Assembly: GCA_028751875.1 (NCBI GenBank)
Contig: CM054154.1
Coordinates: 54,303,462 to 54,367,461, forward strand
DNA from: Rapana venosa
Taxonomy: Eukaryota; Mollusca; Gastropoda; Neogastropoda; Muricidae
Length of the DNA: 64,000 bases
Direction of reading: 5' to 3'
Shown: positions 1-11,024 of the stretch, in pieces
Layout: each line of letters begins with the position of its first letter
How positions within the stretch are numbered: the stretch's first letter is position 1
Made by a program: the position numbers and the translations under genes
Notes under the pieces: generated by a model
What the model was told of the DNA's origin: nothing
Database searches by the model: none
The model's input: only the letters and a program-made list of their open reading frames with translations

Positions 1-784
1 AAGAGCTGTGCGACGAGGAGCCGCAAAGTTTGAGATCACTTTTAGTCAATATTCCGTTAACTTGCGAGAGGGTTAGAACTTTTGATGCATACTTCCTATA
101 AAAAGGCAATTAAAAAAATGCTAAATTCTAATTGTTATTACACAACAAAAATGCCTAAATAGACGGATGTACAAAACACTAAGCGTTTCTGTCAAAGACA
201 CCTATGTCTGCTTCCAGAAATAATTCCCAAACTTGTTTATAGATTCCGTTTTTTAAAAGCTCTTCGCACAAAATACTGCAAGAACATACTATGCATGGTG
301 AAAACAATTAGCGTCAGACATCTACTTACTGGTTGTCCTAGAATTAAAGAAATCGTTTCTATGACATTGAAAGATCCGTTACTTTTAGAATCATCTGTAA
401 GCTTAAAAGCATCCTAAACAATTATATACTTCTCTTCAGAATTTCTGAATGTCTGCTACACAGACCAATCAGTATCTCCTGTGATTGATCACCCTGTTTC
501 AAAGTTTATCATTTATGGAATGTTCTGTAAACCTCTCTTAATGCCCTTTGGTTTTTACCCCATTCTTTGTCCTAAATATCTACCGTAGTAAGGGTCAACG
601 TTCCAAAAGTCCAAACTTTTTGGCTAGTTATAGTATCTAAAATCAGTTAATTTTCAGACGATTTGTTTGTTTAAATTCTACTTGTTATCCTTGACTGGTT
701 GCAGATTTAGAAACATGTTCTTGATCATTCCCCTATAGTTCTTTCAAATAGTAAGGCCCTAGGTTCTTTATAACTGTTTGGTGC
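1..784. other. AT-rich sequence, no gene seen
   Basis: No frame shows recognisable protein similarity, and I see no RNA gene or repeat structure. The composition is AT-rich and non-repetitive until the CA tracts begin near 810. Confidence 0.5.
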
Positions 785-1150
785 TTAGGTCATTTTATTG
801 GCACTCACCTCACACACACACACACACACATGCACGCGCATGCACGCATGCACGCTGACACACATTCGCATGCTCACACACAAACAAGCGCACACACATG
901 CATATGCACACAAACACACACATACATACACACGCACGCACGCAAGCACACAAAAATAAACATACAGGCACACACAATAACACAATTTCTCTGATAAATT
1001 TACATACACACCCCACTCTCCCCCCCCCCTCCCCCCCTCCCCGCGCGCCCACACCACTCAAAACACTCACTCACAGTCTCACAAACGCCCACAATTTCAC
1101 TCATTAGCTCACACTCACTCATTCACCACACGTACTACACACTCATTCAC
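785..1150. repeat. CA-rich microsatellite region
   Basis: Imperfect CA dinucleotide runs with interspersed CGCA and CATA units, then a C-run block at about 1,018-1,045 and more CACTCA repeats. The Cys/Val- and His/Thr-rich open frames here are translations of the repeat and not genes. Confidence 0.9.
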
Positions 1151-1157
1151 AGAATTT

Positions 1158-1243
1158 ACAAAACCACAATTACCTGGGGACTGGCCCGTAACAAAGCACA
1201 TAAGGGGCTTATTCCATTATCCTCGATATAAAAAAAAAAATAA
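1158..1243 (+). mobile_element. SINE 3'-tail fragment
   Basis: The stretch with CTGGGGACTGG, AAAGCACAT and GGCTTATTCCATTATCCTCG followed by a poly-A-like run matches the 3' part of the SINE at 44,974-45,402 (there 45,234-45,309). Only the tail is present, with no A/B-box head. Related tail fragments lie at 20,990-21,175 and 43,180-43,340, also beside CA arrays. Confidence 0.7.
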
Positions 1244-1257
1244 ATTAAAAAATTAAA

Positions 1258-1415
1258 AATTCACTTCATACATCACACACATACACCACGCATGTATAAC
1301 ACACTCACAACCCATACTCTCACACACATGCCACACACACATGCACACATACTCACACACACACACACCACCACACACACCCCACACCAAACACGCGCAC
1401 ACACACACACACACA

Positions 1416-1446
<31 letters not shown>

Positions 1447-1493
1447 CACAACACACACACACACACAAACACACAAACACACACACACAACTG
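1258..1493. repeat. CA microsatellite
   Basis: A long interrupted (CA)n tract, purest at about 1,395-1,490. It follows a SINE tail directly, so the array may have been seeded by that insertion. Confidence 0.92.
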
Positions 1494-1619
1494 TTCTGTT
1501 TTGTACTTATTAATTTCACAACCAGCACGAGCCCTTCATTTTCGATATCCCTCTCATTTCCGGCGCATGCGTTAATTATCTCCCCTGGCCTTGCCTTCCT
1601 CCTGAAGTCCGAACAATAA

Positions 1620-2088
1620 CAGGCTGCACACCAGTATTAAAAAATCACTCTTTTCCTTCTGTTTTTTTATGTAACTCTTATATTCATACCGCACATACTA
1701 AGGCATCCACAAAAAAAAAACCACTTTTTTTGAAAGAAAAGCCTCTGACTCAAAACTCATGTGATTTTGAACAAATTTTGGGAGGTTTGAATTTTTTTGA
1801 ATTTTCAGCAAAAACTGTGGGCCCCCCGTCCTTTGTCGCTGCTAGCTTCCTTACCACAATATGCATGCGCCGGGTCCCAAAGCTGTAGGAATACAGCAAC
1901 CTCATTGATGGTTATTTCCAACTTTCTCGTGACTGCCTGGTATTGTTTTATGTCCTCAATCACAAAAACAACTGCACAGTCCATTTTTTCATGCTTAAAA
2001 AAATCTGTGAAAATCACCAACATTTTTTTCCACTCGCACTTATAGAAGATACTACATGACCCCCAAAGTAATACCGGTGTGTAGCCTG
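1620..2088. mobile_element. TIR element R1, copy a (non-autonomous DNA transposon/MITE candidate)
   Basis: A 469-bp element bounded by imperfect terminal inverted repeats of about 21 bp. The left end starts CAGGCTGCACACC and the right end finishes GGTGTGTAGCCTG. A second copy in the same orientation lies at 5,828-6,286. The minus strand has a short open frame (start MLVIFTDFF, then MDCAVVF) that I cannot match to a transposase. I see no convincing target-site duplication (left flank ends AACAATAA, right flank starts TATACATA), so the superfamily is unresolved. Confidence 0.65.
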
Positions 2089-3993
2089 TATACATACTGA
2101 AATTTTTTTTCCTGGCAATATTTCTCTTGATGTTACTTCTATAGGCAATTCTGAGTACAAGCACCCTAAAACCCCAATGTTTCTCAAGACAGTAGCACCT
2201 GACTATGGCTGTTTGAAGATACACACCTATTCTGCACAGGACTTTATTCAGGGCTGCTTCAAACAAATGGCAACATAATACTTTGGATCACAAATGTACA
2301 AAGTAAATGTAAACATACAGACATAGTTTATACAGCAATCTAGCCCTATGTAATGGGCAACAGAAATTGTATTGCAAAAGCTTAAAGAATAAGAGGCAGT
2401 ATTTGGGGTTTTTTTTCTTAACCTACCCCCCAAAACAGGCAATTTTTACCTCTTGCAGCATCTTTGGTAAACTACCATGAGCACAAATGCACTCCAATCT
2501 TGTTTAAATTAAGTCGGGTGTAACTCCCAAACACTTTAAAAAAAACCCAAATATGTAAAGAAAAAGTCTCTATATTTTACTTCATAATGGAAAAGGAGGC
2601 CTTTTTTTGATATCAACCCCCTTATTTGGATTTTCCTTCCCTTTGCGACGGGCCAACAGACTGGTTCTATAGTGATTCAAGCACTCCTCTCCCACAGCTA
2701 ATATCTGGCATGAAATAAGGCAATGCAATCCACAGTTCAATGTTTACAGGTCTCAAACCTATTTTCATAACTAAAATTTTTTATTACTTTTCTCCTAGTA
2801 TTATCCCTTGAAAATAGGTAAACAGTGAAAAAACTGTTTTGTATGTGAAAGTCTACTCTCTTTTGACAGTAGCTGCACTTTACAGATCTAGTAATGATCT
2901 TTTTCATTTTTAAAAAAGAAAGAGGATTCAAAGTGTTCATAAAGGCTGAAAACCTACCCAGGGGTTTGCCTCTTGGCTCACATTTTTACTTCTTCTGACA
3001 GTATGAAAAGCTTCTCGACTTTGTAAAAAACACTGCATAAGGGGGTTTGCATGAAACATCAGTTGGCTATCACATATGATCAAAACAATGCACACAGCAT
3101 AGTTTGTTATTTAACTATATCAATACTTATCGTCTACCATTAACATCCAGGGTCTACTCCCACCCAGACTTCATTGTCCCTCCCCCCCCTTTGCAGCGTG
3201 GAAATACATATCAATACATATACATACATACATAGGGGTGATACAAAGATCAAACACACTATAACCTGCATTGTTTTGTGAACTACACTCACCCTACAGA
3301 CACACTTTTTATGTTCATCCTTCTTCCCCCTCCCCCTCCCCCTTCTTTCCTCCCTCTCCATCCCCCCTCCAACCTCACCCCTGCGGCTGATTTTTGGATC
3401 CCACTGATTTCTCTTTGCCACAACTGGCAATACTTCTTCATCATTCTGGGCAGAAAGAGCAGGCGGAGGGGGGAATTTTGTTGGTGAAGGAAAAACCATC
3501 AGCAAAACCACATGAAAACAAAGCAAATATATATTTTTTTTAAAAAAATCAACCAAATAAACATTTTGAGTTTCACTTATAGAAGACATAAAAAGTAAAC
3601 ACGCTCTCTCCCCCACCCCCCTCACCCCTTTCCTGCAGTTTTATTCTATTCTTTTTATCTCAGTGAAGCTGTTGGACTCAAAACTGATATGAAAACTGAA
3701 ATATGCATGCTGATGAGGCACACTACAAGGGAATGTATATCCCCGTGTTGACATCATGCTGACTCAACACACACTAAAATCTGTTACTGAATGTACTTTT
3801 CAATGCCCGAATCTTAATAAAATATATCCACATGATACAGAAATACACTTCAATAACTGATATACATCATTCTGAGGTGCCAGGTATGCTGAAGATTGGC
3901 TCAAACTTCTCTCGCTCACAGTGTTGCTATGGTAAACAGTCCTAGAGAGGTTTTTATTAAAAAGAAAGAAGTAGCTGACAACCTTCTTCTTCT
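2089..3993. other. Unclassified non-coding DNA
   Basis: No recognisable gene. The sequence is AT-rich with a C/T-rich patch at about 3,325-3,375 and a small TACA repeat near 3,215-3,235. A noisy homologue occupies 9,030-11,024 and its exact second copy 25,414-27,408. The longest open frame (minus, 3,140-3,625) runs through the low-complexity patch and is broken in the homologue, so I do not call it. Confidence 0.5.
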
Positions 3994-5695
3994 TCATGTG
4001 CCAGGTCTGTTGCAGACATCGGCGGTCATGGCCTTCCATTCCTCTCTGTTGTCAGTTCTCCTGATGAGTTCATTGTTGGGGGATTCTTTCCTTGTTGCGT
4101 AGCTATTCAGACTGTCTGTGTATTTTGTGCGTTGTCTTCCTCTGTCTTTAGTACCACAAATCTTTCCCCACACAATATTTGCTTTTATTTCTTTAAGCTC
4201 TGTTTATGTGTCCAAAAAAATTGTAGTTGTCTTTTTCTGATGGTTTTGAGTAGGATCTTTTGTACCCGGCATTTCCATTACTCTTCTTTTGACTTCTTTT
4301 CAGTCCATAAATATTCTCAAAATTCTTCTGATATACCACATTTCTGCTGCTTCAAGTCTTCTTTCGAGGTCTTTTGTCACGTCCAGCATTCACATCCGTA
4401 CAGAAGGATGGCCCATAATGTGGGCTTTCAGAGTGTTGATTTTGGTGCTGAGTCTTATATTTCTGTTGGAAAGTGTGCTTCATCTTGGTGAATGTGTTTT
4501 TAAATACAAAGCGATTCTCTTCTTTATTTCTGTGTCGCATCGGGCGTCTGGAGTTATTGTGAAGCCCAAGTATTTAAAGGGCGAACTTGTTTTATTCTTT
4601 CCCCTTTGAATAAAATGTTACATACGGGCATGTCTGACTTTTGAGATTACCTTGCACTCATCTTCTTTGCATTCAGTTGGAGTCCTTTGTTTTCACTTTC
4701 GATTGTGACTGTTGTAAGGATATTTTGTAGTTTTCCTCCGAGTCAGCAATTAGCACTGTGTCATCCGCAAAATCTTAGATTGTTTATGTTGTGACTTCCT
4801 ACTTTGACCCCTTCATGCGCTCCATGTTCCTAAGAATCATTTCGCTGGAGATTTTGAAGAGGTCAGGAGAAAAAACGCGGGCCCTGCCCTCCCCCTCCCC
4901 TACAGATCGGCCCTTTTACTCACTGCAGTCATTACAACCTTATTGCAGCTTCTTGTTTCCCAGTACAAGTTTCTGATCCCTCTAAGATCTTTTCCATCAC
5001 AGTTATGTCTTAGTAAAAGTCGAACAGATCGGAATGTCTTATTTTGTCAAATGCCTTAGAATAGTCAATGAAGAAAAAGGTACAAGCCCTTTGTACCTCA
5101 ATCGCCCTTTCCATAGGGTCCTCATGGCAAAGATGGCATTTCGGGTACCTTTATCTGCCATAAATCCAAATTGGGTTTCAGATATCTCGGGTAGGATTTT
5201 ATTTCTCATTCTGTTAAACAGCACTCGTAACATGACTTTTGTGAGGGGCTCATAAGACTTATTGTGCGGTGCTGATCGCATTCAACTTTTGGTGGTTTTT
5301 GGGTAATGCAATGTACAACCGACTTTTGAGGTCTGTGGAATTTCACCTGTAGCATTGATAGTTTTGGGGAAGTTTTTTTACTTCTTTGATTCCAAATTCG
5401 CCTAGAGCGGTTAGCATTTCGATGGAATGTCATCGGGTCCTGCGGTCTTGCCTTTTTTCATCCTTTGAAGGGCCTTTTGAACTTTCCTCCTCAAGAATAT
5501 GGGGGCCTTCATCTTCATTACTGATGATAGGTGGTGGGCCTCTGTCATCGTGATACAACTCTGTGATGTATTCTGACCACCTGTTGAGGATGTCCTCCTT
5601 TTCCATAAGAATGTCTCCATCTCTTGATCGTAGGCACCCTGTTTTTGCTGACACTTTTTTCCATGTGACCTCTTTTATCTCTTAGTGTATAGTTT
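3994..5695 (-). pseudogene. RTE-like non-LTR retrotransposon (LINE), 5'-truncated, broken reverse transcriptase
   Basis: Read on the minus strand, frames in order match the endonuclease-reverse transcriptase LINEs common in invertebrates. A linker (ILNRWSEYITELY, near 5,600) is followed by an RT entry motif (GKTAGPDDIPS, near 5,440). Then come SETQFGF...KGTRNAIF (about 5,135-5,180), FIDYSKAFDK (about 5,040-5,070) and the catalytic box FADDTVLIADSE (about 4,735-4,771, FADD at 4,760-4,771). The C-terminal thumb/tail follows (LYGCD-like and TEKKSNEEV-like in the homologue) and ends in a short CNRPGT-like tail with a stop at about 3,994. The frame shifts repeatedly, and the endonuclease and ORF1 are missing. 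RTE-like is my best clade guess. The element would not be active. Confidence 0.85.
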
Positions 5696-5827
5696 TGTTA
5701 TTTATTCCGCTGACAAACAGCATTTTCAATTATTATGATGCTCTAAAATACTTACAGCAATGATACTGGCCCCAAAACTAAGCCAGCAGACAAAATACCC
5801 TGCTTGCAAAACAGCCCTGAATGTATA

Positions 5828-6286
5828 CAGGCTGCACACCAGTATTAAAAATCAATCTTTTCCTTCTGTTTTTCTATGTAACTCTTAAAATTCATACCCA
5901 TGTACAAGCATCCACAAAAATAAAAACACATTTTGTGAAAGACTGCCTCTGACTCAAAACTCATGTGATTTGAACAAATTTGGTAGGTTTTGAAATTTTT
6001 AATTGTTCAGCAAACACTGTACCCCCTCAGTCCTTTGTCGTCTGCTAGCTTTTTTACCGCAATATGCATGGTCAACGCTGTAGGAATACAGGCAAACCTC
6101 ATTTGATGGTTGTTTCCAACTTTCTCGTGACTACCTGGTATTGATCTATGTCCTCAATCCCAAAAACAACTGCACAGTCCATTTTTTCATGCTTAAAAAA
6201 AATCTGTGAAAATCACCAACATTTTTTTCCACTCGAACTCTATAGAAGATACTACGTAACCCCCAAATTAATACCGGTGTGTAGCC
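5828..6286. mobile_element. TIR element R1, copy b
   Basis: Direct-orientation second copy of the element at 1,620-2,088, alignable over its whole length with scattered indels. It starts CAGGCTGCACACC and ends GGTGTGTAGCC, and the last two bases of the right inverted repeat are lost. The embedded minus-strand peptide starts MDCAVVF as in copy a but stops earlier. Confidence 0.65.
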
Positions 6287-6289
6287 AAA

Positions 6290-6400
6290 GAAGGGAACAG
6301 GAAGTAGAAGAGGAGGGAGGAGGAGGGGATGGAGACAGAGAGATGAGAGAGAGCAGTAGAAAAGTGGAGGGAGTGGGGGGAAAGGGAGTTTTAGATCCAA
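6290..6400. repeat. GA-rich purine tract
   Basis: Imperfect GAAGAGGAGG/GAGAGA sequence immediately downstream of R1 copy b. The following 6,400-6,760 is AT-rich with nothing recognisable. Confidence 0.8.
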
Positions 6401-6759
6401 ACATGGCCCCTATAGTCCAGTACTAGTACAAGTTTTTTTTTTAAAGTTAAGTTAAGAACTAATTGAAACAGTTACTTTTTTTGGCCAATGGTTAGTGTTT
6501 ATAGTGATACATAGATACTGAAAAGTTGAGAATGATAAGGCAATGTGTTTGTTTATATTTTAGACAAATATATATCATGGCGTTTCTATGTTTAGAACTC
6601 CACCACTGTCACCCCAGATGTAGCCCTGTAACCATTGGTTGGAGAGTTCTTCTTGTGATTTGTTTAAAAATAGCATCACTTTGCTTCATGAATGTGAAAA
6701 TACGCATATATCTATAGTCAATAAAATATAAAAATAATATGCAATAATATGCTTCCAAG

Positions 6760-7040
6760 CAGTGTTGAAACTCCCAAAGTCAAACAATCCACTCTTGGCC
6801 GTTGCCCTTTTTAAAAAAAATATAATTCTGATCCATCCATTTGGGATGATCTCTCTCTGTCACTTTGCCAAAAGCCTACATTTGATACTTTCAAATCCAG
6901 CCTCAAAACACATTGATTTCCGACTTAGGATCTTCCCCCATAGTTACACCTCTTACACTATGTTCCTACTTTCAAAACCATCATCACTGGACTATAAATT
7001 CAGTGGTTGGTTTTTCACTGCATGCACTCACCCGCAATAA
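6760..7040 (+). pseudogene. CR1/L2-like LINE, 3' end of the RT ORF (fragment)
   Basis: One forward frame near 6,830-6,915 reads like the conserved C-terminus of CR1/L2-type RT proteins: WDDLSLSLCQKPTFDTFKS followed by SLKTH. Nothing upstream matches the RT palm, so this is a 5'-truncated insertion. The same signature occurs at 24,630-24,935 and 46,620-47,105. Confidence 0.65.
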
Positions 7041-7252
7041 GTGACATGTTCATTTCTTAGGATCTTGCATGCTAATGCATGACATGAGATCTTCATTGGC
7101 TCCAACGTCAGCCACTGCTGGTTCCTTGTCCTCCTCTTCCATGACGTTGTCAAGAGAATTGTTGAAAGTCTTGGGACCGTTGTGTGCAATGACTATTATT
7201 CAAAACAGCATCAACTGTGAAAAAGCCTCTGAACAGCTCTGACCCTCTTGTG

Positions 7253-7264
7253 ATGTGTGTGTGT

Positions 7265-7302
<38 letters not shown>

Positions 7303-7312
7303 CGCGCGCGTG
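7253..7312. repeat. (GT)n microsatellite
   Basis: A GT run of about 50 bp ending in GGCGCGCGCGTGTG, which could form Z-DNA. The noisy homologue is at 14,443-14,492. Confidence 0.95.
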
Positions 7313-7404
7313 TGTTTGCGTGCCTGCGTGTGAAAGACTAGCTCTGGACTCCCAACTGTTGTGATTTCATATATTCCATATATTATAAATTCCATATATA
7401 TATA

Positions 7405-7870
7405 TTATTATTATATGACACATATTTACCAGGTTTGGAATGAAAAAGAAAAAATGCTCAGCAAACACTATGCTCCCCCTCATTTCTTTTCCTCGTTTCT
7501 TGTCCCCTGTGTGCCTGTAGGGGCCAAGAAAACCAGACTGGCGAGCTACATTCTTCAGAGGTGCACACTATACAGCGACCTGAGGAAGATTGTGTGGCTG
7601 ACGGAGATAACACAGCCCTGCAAACCAAGTTGCATGGCCCACGAGAAAAGCTGGAAAGGACAGGCGATTATCCCCCCTCCCTCACGCACACACACACACC
7701 CTCCGACACATCTGACCGTGTAGCTCGCCAGTCTGGTTTTCTTTGCCCCTACAGGCACACAGGGGACAAGAAACGAGGAAAAGAAATGAGGGGGAGCATA
7801 GTGTTTGCTGAGCATTTTTTCTTTTTCATTTCAAACCTGGTAAATATGTTTCATATAATAATAATAATAT
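7405..7870. mobile_element. Long inverted repeat (fold-back element candidate)
   Basis: The left arm (about 7,405-7,550, ending GGCGAGCTACA) is the near-perfect reverse complement of the right arm (about 7,719-7,870, starting TGTAGCTCGCC). The 168-bp central loop differs. Each outer end runs into a short TATTATTATTATA stretch, and both arms read as the same peptide on opposite strands (MLSKHYAPPHFFSS). This suits a fold-back/MITE-like element or a hairpin-forming repeat. I see no transposase. Confidence 0.8.
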
Positions 7871-7979
7871 AGGGAAGGTAAAGCAGCAAGGGAAAAAAAA
7901 ATATATATATATATAAGATGATCAGCGTTGTGAAAACACAAGTAATACTCGGTAAATGATCCTTTCTTACTTTATTATG

Positions 7980-8107
7980 ACAGACAGACAAAGAGACATA
8001 TATACACATATAGGCACTCGCACGCGCACACACAAACCCACACCACCACCACCACCGCCACCACACCACACTACACCACACCGCACCACACCATACCACA
8101 CCACACC
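7980..8107. repeat. CA / CCA / ACACC simple repeat
   Basis: A tract of CACA, then (CCA)n, then degenerate CCACA units. Open frames here are His/Thr/Pro or Gly/Val/Trp-rich repeat translations. Confidence 0.9.
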
Positions 8108-8110
8108 TTG

Positions 8111-8310
8111 GCTTCAGTACAGTCCCCCAGCTCACCCAGCTGTAAATGGGTACCTGCCTTTTTAGTTTAAGGGAAGGTAAAGCAGCGAGGGAGAGGAGAT
8201 GGGCGCCGCCCTCAATATGCTGGCCCCTGGAGAAGCTGAGGTCTCTGACGCCTCGCTCTCCTGCGATCACATAGGTTATGGGAACAACACCTTTACCTTT
8301 TCTGTTTACC
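8111..8310. repeat. Dispersed repeat (SINE-like, unclassified)
   Basis: The block includes GTAAATGGGTACCTGCC, then AAGGTAAAGCAGCGAGGG and GGCGCCGCCCTCAATATGC. It looks like a SINE/MITE-type dispersed element. A partial direct repeat of AGGGAAGGTAAAGCAGC sits at about 7,872-7,890 beside the inverted repeat. The noisy homologue is at 15,335-15,535. I cannot assign a family. Confidence 0.45.
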
Positions 8311-8379
8311 CCATTTTACAAGTGCGGATGTTACTGACAAGTTTTATTTGGATTTTTTTCTCGCTACACAAAACATGTA

Positions 8380-8540
8380 ATTTCAGAATAATAATAATTT
8401 TTCTAAAAAAATTTAATATAATAAAATAATAATAATAATAAAAAAATAATAACAATAATAAAAAATAATAATAATAATAATAATAAAAATAATAATAATA
8501 ATAAAAATAATAAAAATAAACAATAATAATAATAATAACA
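8380..8540. repeat. (AAT)n microsatellite, probable 3' tail of the adjacent LINE
   Basis: An interrupted AAT/AAAT array of about 160 bp. On the minus strand it reads (TTA)n and directly follows a GTTGTTGTT tract and the LINE-tail motif GCGCTTATAAATTCC, so it is best read as the expanded 3' tail of the minus-strand LINE that continues to 8,770. Confidence 0.85.
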
Positions 8541-8770
8541 CAACAACAACAACAACACACGGAATTTATAAGCGCCGTTTCTTGAAGAAAAAAAATCAAA
8601 GCTCTTTTGTTCACCCACTCATTCACATGCAGCCAGTACAATTAATATTTTTTACAAATTCAAATGTATAACACCCCGCTCCACGACCACAACACACTAC
8701 CACCATAAAGTTTTACACGGGCCAGGGGGATGGGGTTTGGCTTTGAGGCAGGGGCAAAGATGATAGGGAA
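8541..8770 (-). pseudogene. L2-like LINE 3' end, cut off at the segment boundary
   Basis: The 3' untranslated end of a minus-strand LINE. Its continuation is found only in the unit copies, where the homologue of 8,770 is about 16,052 and the RT ORF continues to about 17,430. Homology stops exactly where the 16,376-bp unit begins. Confidence 0.6.
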
Positions 8771-9029
8771 CCCCTGCTAGCTTCCTTACCACAAATATGC
8801 ATGCGCCTGGGACCAACGCTGTAGGGAATACAAGGCAACCTCATTATGAAGTTATTTCCAACTTTCCGTGACTGCCTGTTATTGTTTCTATGTCCTCAAT
8901 CACAAAAACCACTGCACAGTCCATTTTTTCATGCTTAAAAAATCTGAGAAAATCACCAACATTCCTTTCCCTCGCACTTATAGAGATACAAAACATGACC
9001 CCCCCCAAAGTAATACCGGTGTTAGCCTG
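8771..9029. mobile_element. TIR element R1, right part (unit copy 1)
   Basis: Noisy homologue of 1,839-2,088, starting inside the element where the unit begins and ending GTTAGCCTG. The left inverted repeat is absent because the unit starts internally. Confidence 0.6.
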
Positions 9030-11024
9030 TATACATACTGAAATATTTATTCCTGGCAAATTATTCTCTTGAAGTAACTTTCTAAAAGGCAATTCCTGAG
9101 TACAACACCCTAACCACAATGTTTCTCAAGACAGTAGCACCTTATCTATGGCATTTTTGACGATACACCTACCTATACTGCACAGGACTTTATTCAAGGG
9201 GCAGCTACAAACAAATAGGCAACATAAAAATACTGTTGTGATCACTATGTACAAAGTAAATGTAAATCATACACATAGTTTATACAGCAATCTAGCCCTA
9301 AGTAAAGGGCATCAGAAATTGTATTGAAAAGCTTAAAGAAATAAGAGGCAGTATTTGGGGTATTTTTTTCTTAACTAGCCCCCCAAAACCAGGCAATTTT
9401 TACCTCTTGCAAGCATCTTGTACACAACCATGAGCACAATGCACTCCAATCTTGTTTAAATTAAAGTCGGTGTGTAACTCCCAACACTTTAAAAAAAAAC
9501 CCAAATATGTAAAGAAAAAGTCTCATATTTTACTTCCATAATGGAAAAGGAGGGCCTTTTTTGATATAACCCAACCCCCATATTTGGATTTTTCTCTCCC
9601 TTTGCGAACCGGCCAACAGACAGGATCTAAAGAAGATTCAAGCACTCCTCCCCACAGCTAATAACTCGGCAAGAAATAAGGCTATGCAATCCACAGTTCA
9701 ATGTTTTTACAGTGTCTAAACCATAATTCAAAACTGAAATTTTTATTACTTTTCACCTAGTTATGTAATCCCATTGAAGAAAATAAGGAAAAGTGAAAAA
9801 AACTGTTTTTGAATGTGACAGTTCTACACTCTTATTGACAGTAGCTGCACTTTATACAGATCTAGGAAAATGATCTTTTATTCAATTTTTAATAAAAAAA
9901 AGAGATTCCAAAGTGTTCATAAAGGCTGAAACCTAGCCCAGATTTAGCCACTTGGGCTCACATTTAAACTTTCTTCTGACAGTATGAAAAGCTTCTCGAC
10001 CCCCACAATATTATGTAAAAACACTGCATAAGGAGTATGCATGAAACATCAGTTTGGCTAATCACATAAGATACAAAACAATCACACAGCATAGTTTTGT
10101 TATTTAACTATAATCAATACTTATCCAGTCCTATCCAATAATCAACCAGGGGTCAACTCCCCGACCCAGACTTCATTGACCCTACCCCCCCCTTTGCATG
10201 CGTGGAATACAATCAAAACATATACATACATACATATGGGTGATACAAAGATCAAACACACTATAACCTGCATTGTTTTGTGAACTACACTCACCCTACA
10301 GACACACTTTTTAATGTTCATCCTACATCCCCCACCCCCCCCTCCCCCTTCTTCCTCCCTCTCCATCCCCCCTCCAACCTCACCCCCTGCGGGCTGAATT
10401 TGGATCCCACTGATTTACTCATTTGCCACAACCTGGCAATACTTCTTCATCAAACTGGGCAGAAAGAGCAGGCAGGAGGGGGAGAATCTGTTTGGAGAAT
10501 GAAAAACCAACACATCACAATAACCACATGAAAAACAAAGCAAAATATATATTTATAAAAAAAATCAACCAAGAACATTTTGAGTTTCACATAAAGAAGA
10601 CATAAAAAGTACACACAGCCACTCGCCCCACCCCCACACATCCCTATTCCTGCAGTTTTAATCTATTCCATTTATCCTCAGTGAAGCTGTTTGGACTCAA
10701 AAACTGAATATGAAAACCTGAAATTATGCATGCGATGAGGCACACTCACAAGGGAATGTATATCCCCTGTGTTTGACATCAAGCTGACCAACAAACCTCA
10801 CATCTGCTAAAATCTGTTCCTGAATGTCGTTTCAATGCCCGAAACTTAATAAAATATATCCACAGATACAGAAATACACTTCACAAACTGATATACAACA
10901 TTCAGAGGTGCCAGGATCAGAATAATTGGCACAAACATCTCACGCTCATCAACAGTGTAGCTATGGTAAACAGTCCTAGAGAGGTTTTTATTAAAAAGAA
11001 AGAAGTAGCTGACAACCTTCTTTC
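9030..11024. other. Unclassified non-coding DNA (homologue of 2,089-3,993)
   Basis: Aligns collinearly with segment A with many 1-3 base insertions. No recognisable gene. A C-rich patch lies at about 10,327-10,385. Confidence 0.5.

Noticed and set aside
785..1528. Cys/Val-rich and His/Thr-rich open frames of 60-92 codons
   Set aside because: They are direct translations of CA/GT microsatellites in each frame, with no start context and no non-repeat sequence.
3140..3625. 161-codon minus-strand frame as a host gene
   Set aside because: It crosses a C/T-rich low-complexity patch, has no recognisable motif, and the homologous region at about 10,140-10,640 does not keep the frame.
1620..6288. 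The two R1 copies as LTRs flanking a ~3.7-kb retroelement
   Set aside because: R1 ends are inverted repeats of ~21 bp and not TG...CA, no primer-binding site or polypurine tract is evident, and the interval contains an unrelated LINE on the minus strand.
1620..6288. Integration of a DNA circle by recombination between two R1 copies
   Set aside because: TGTATAC-like flanks on the inner sides suggested it, but once the true ends (CAGG...CCTG) are set the flanks no longer match as duplications.
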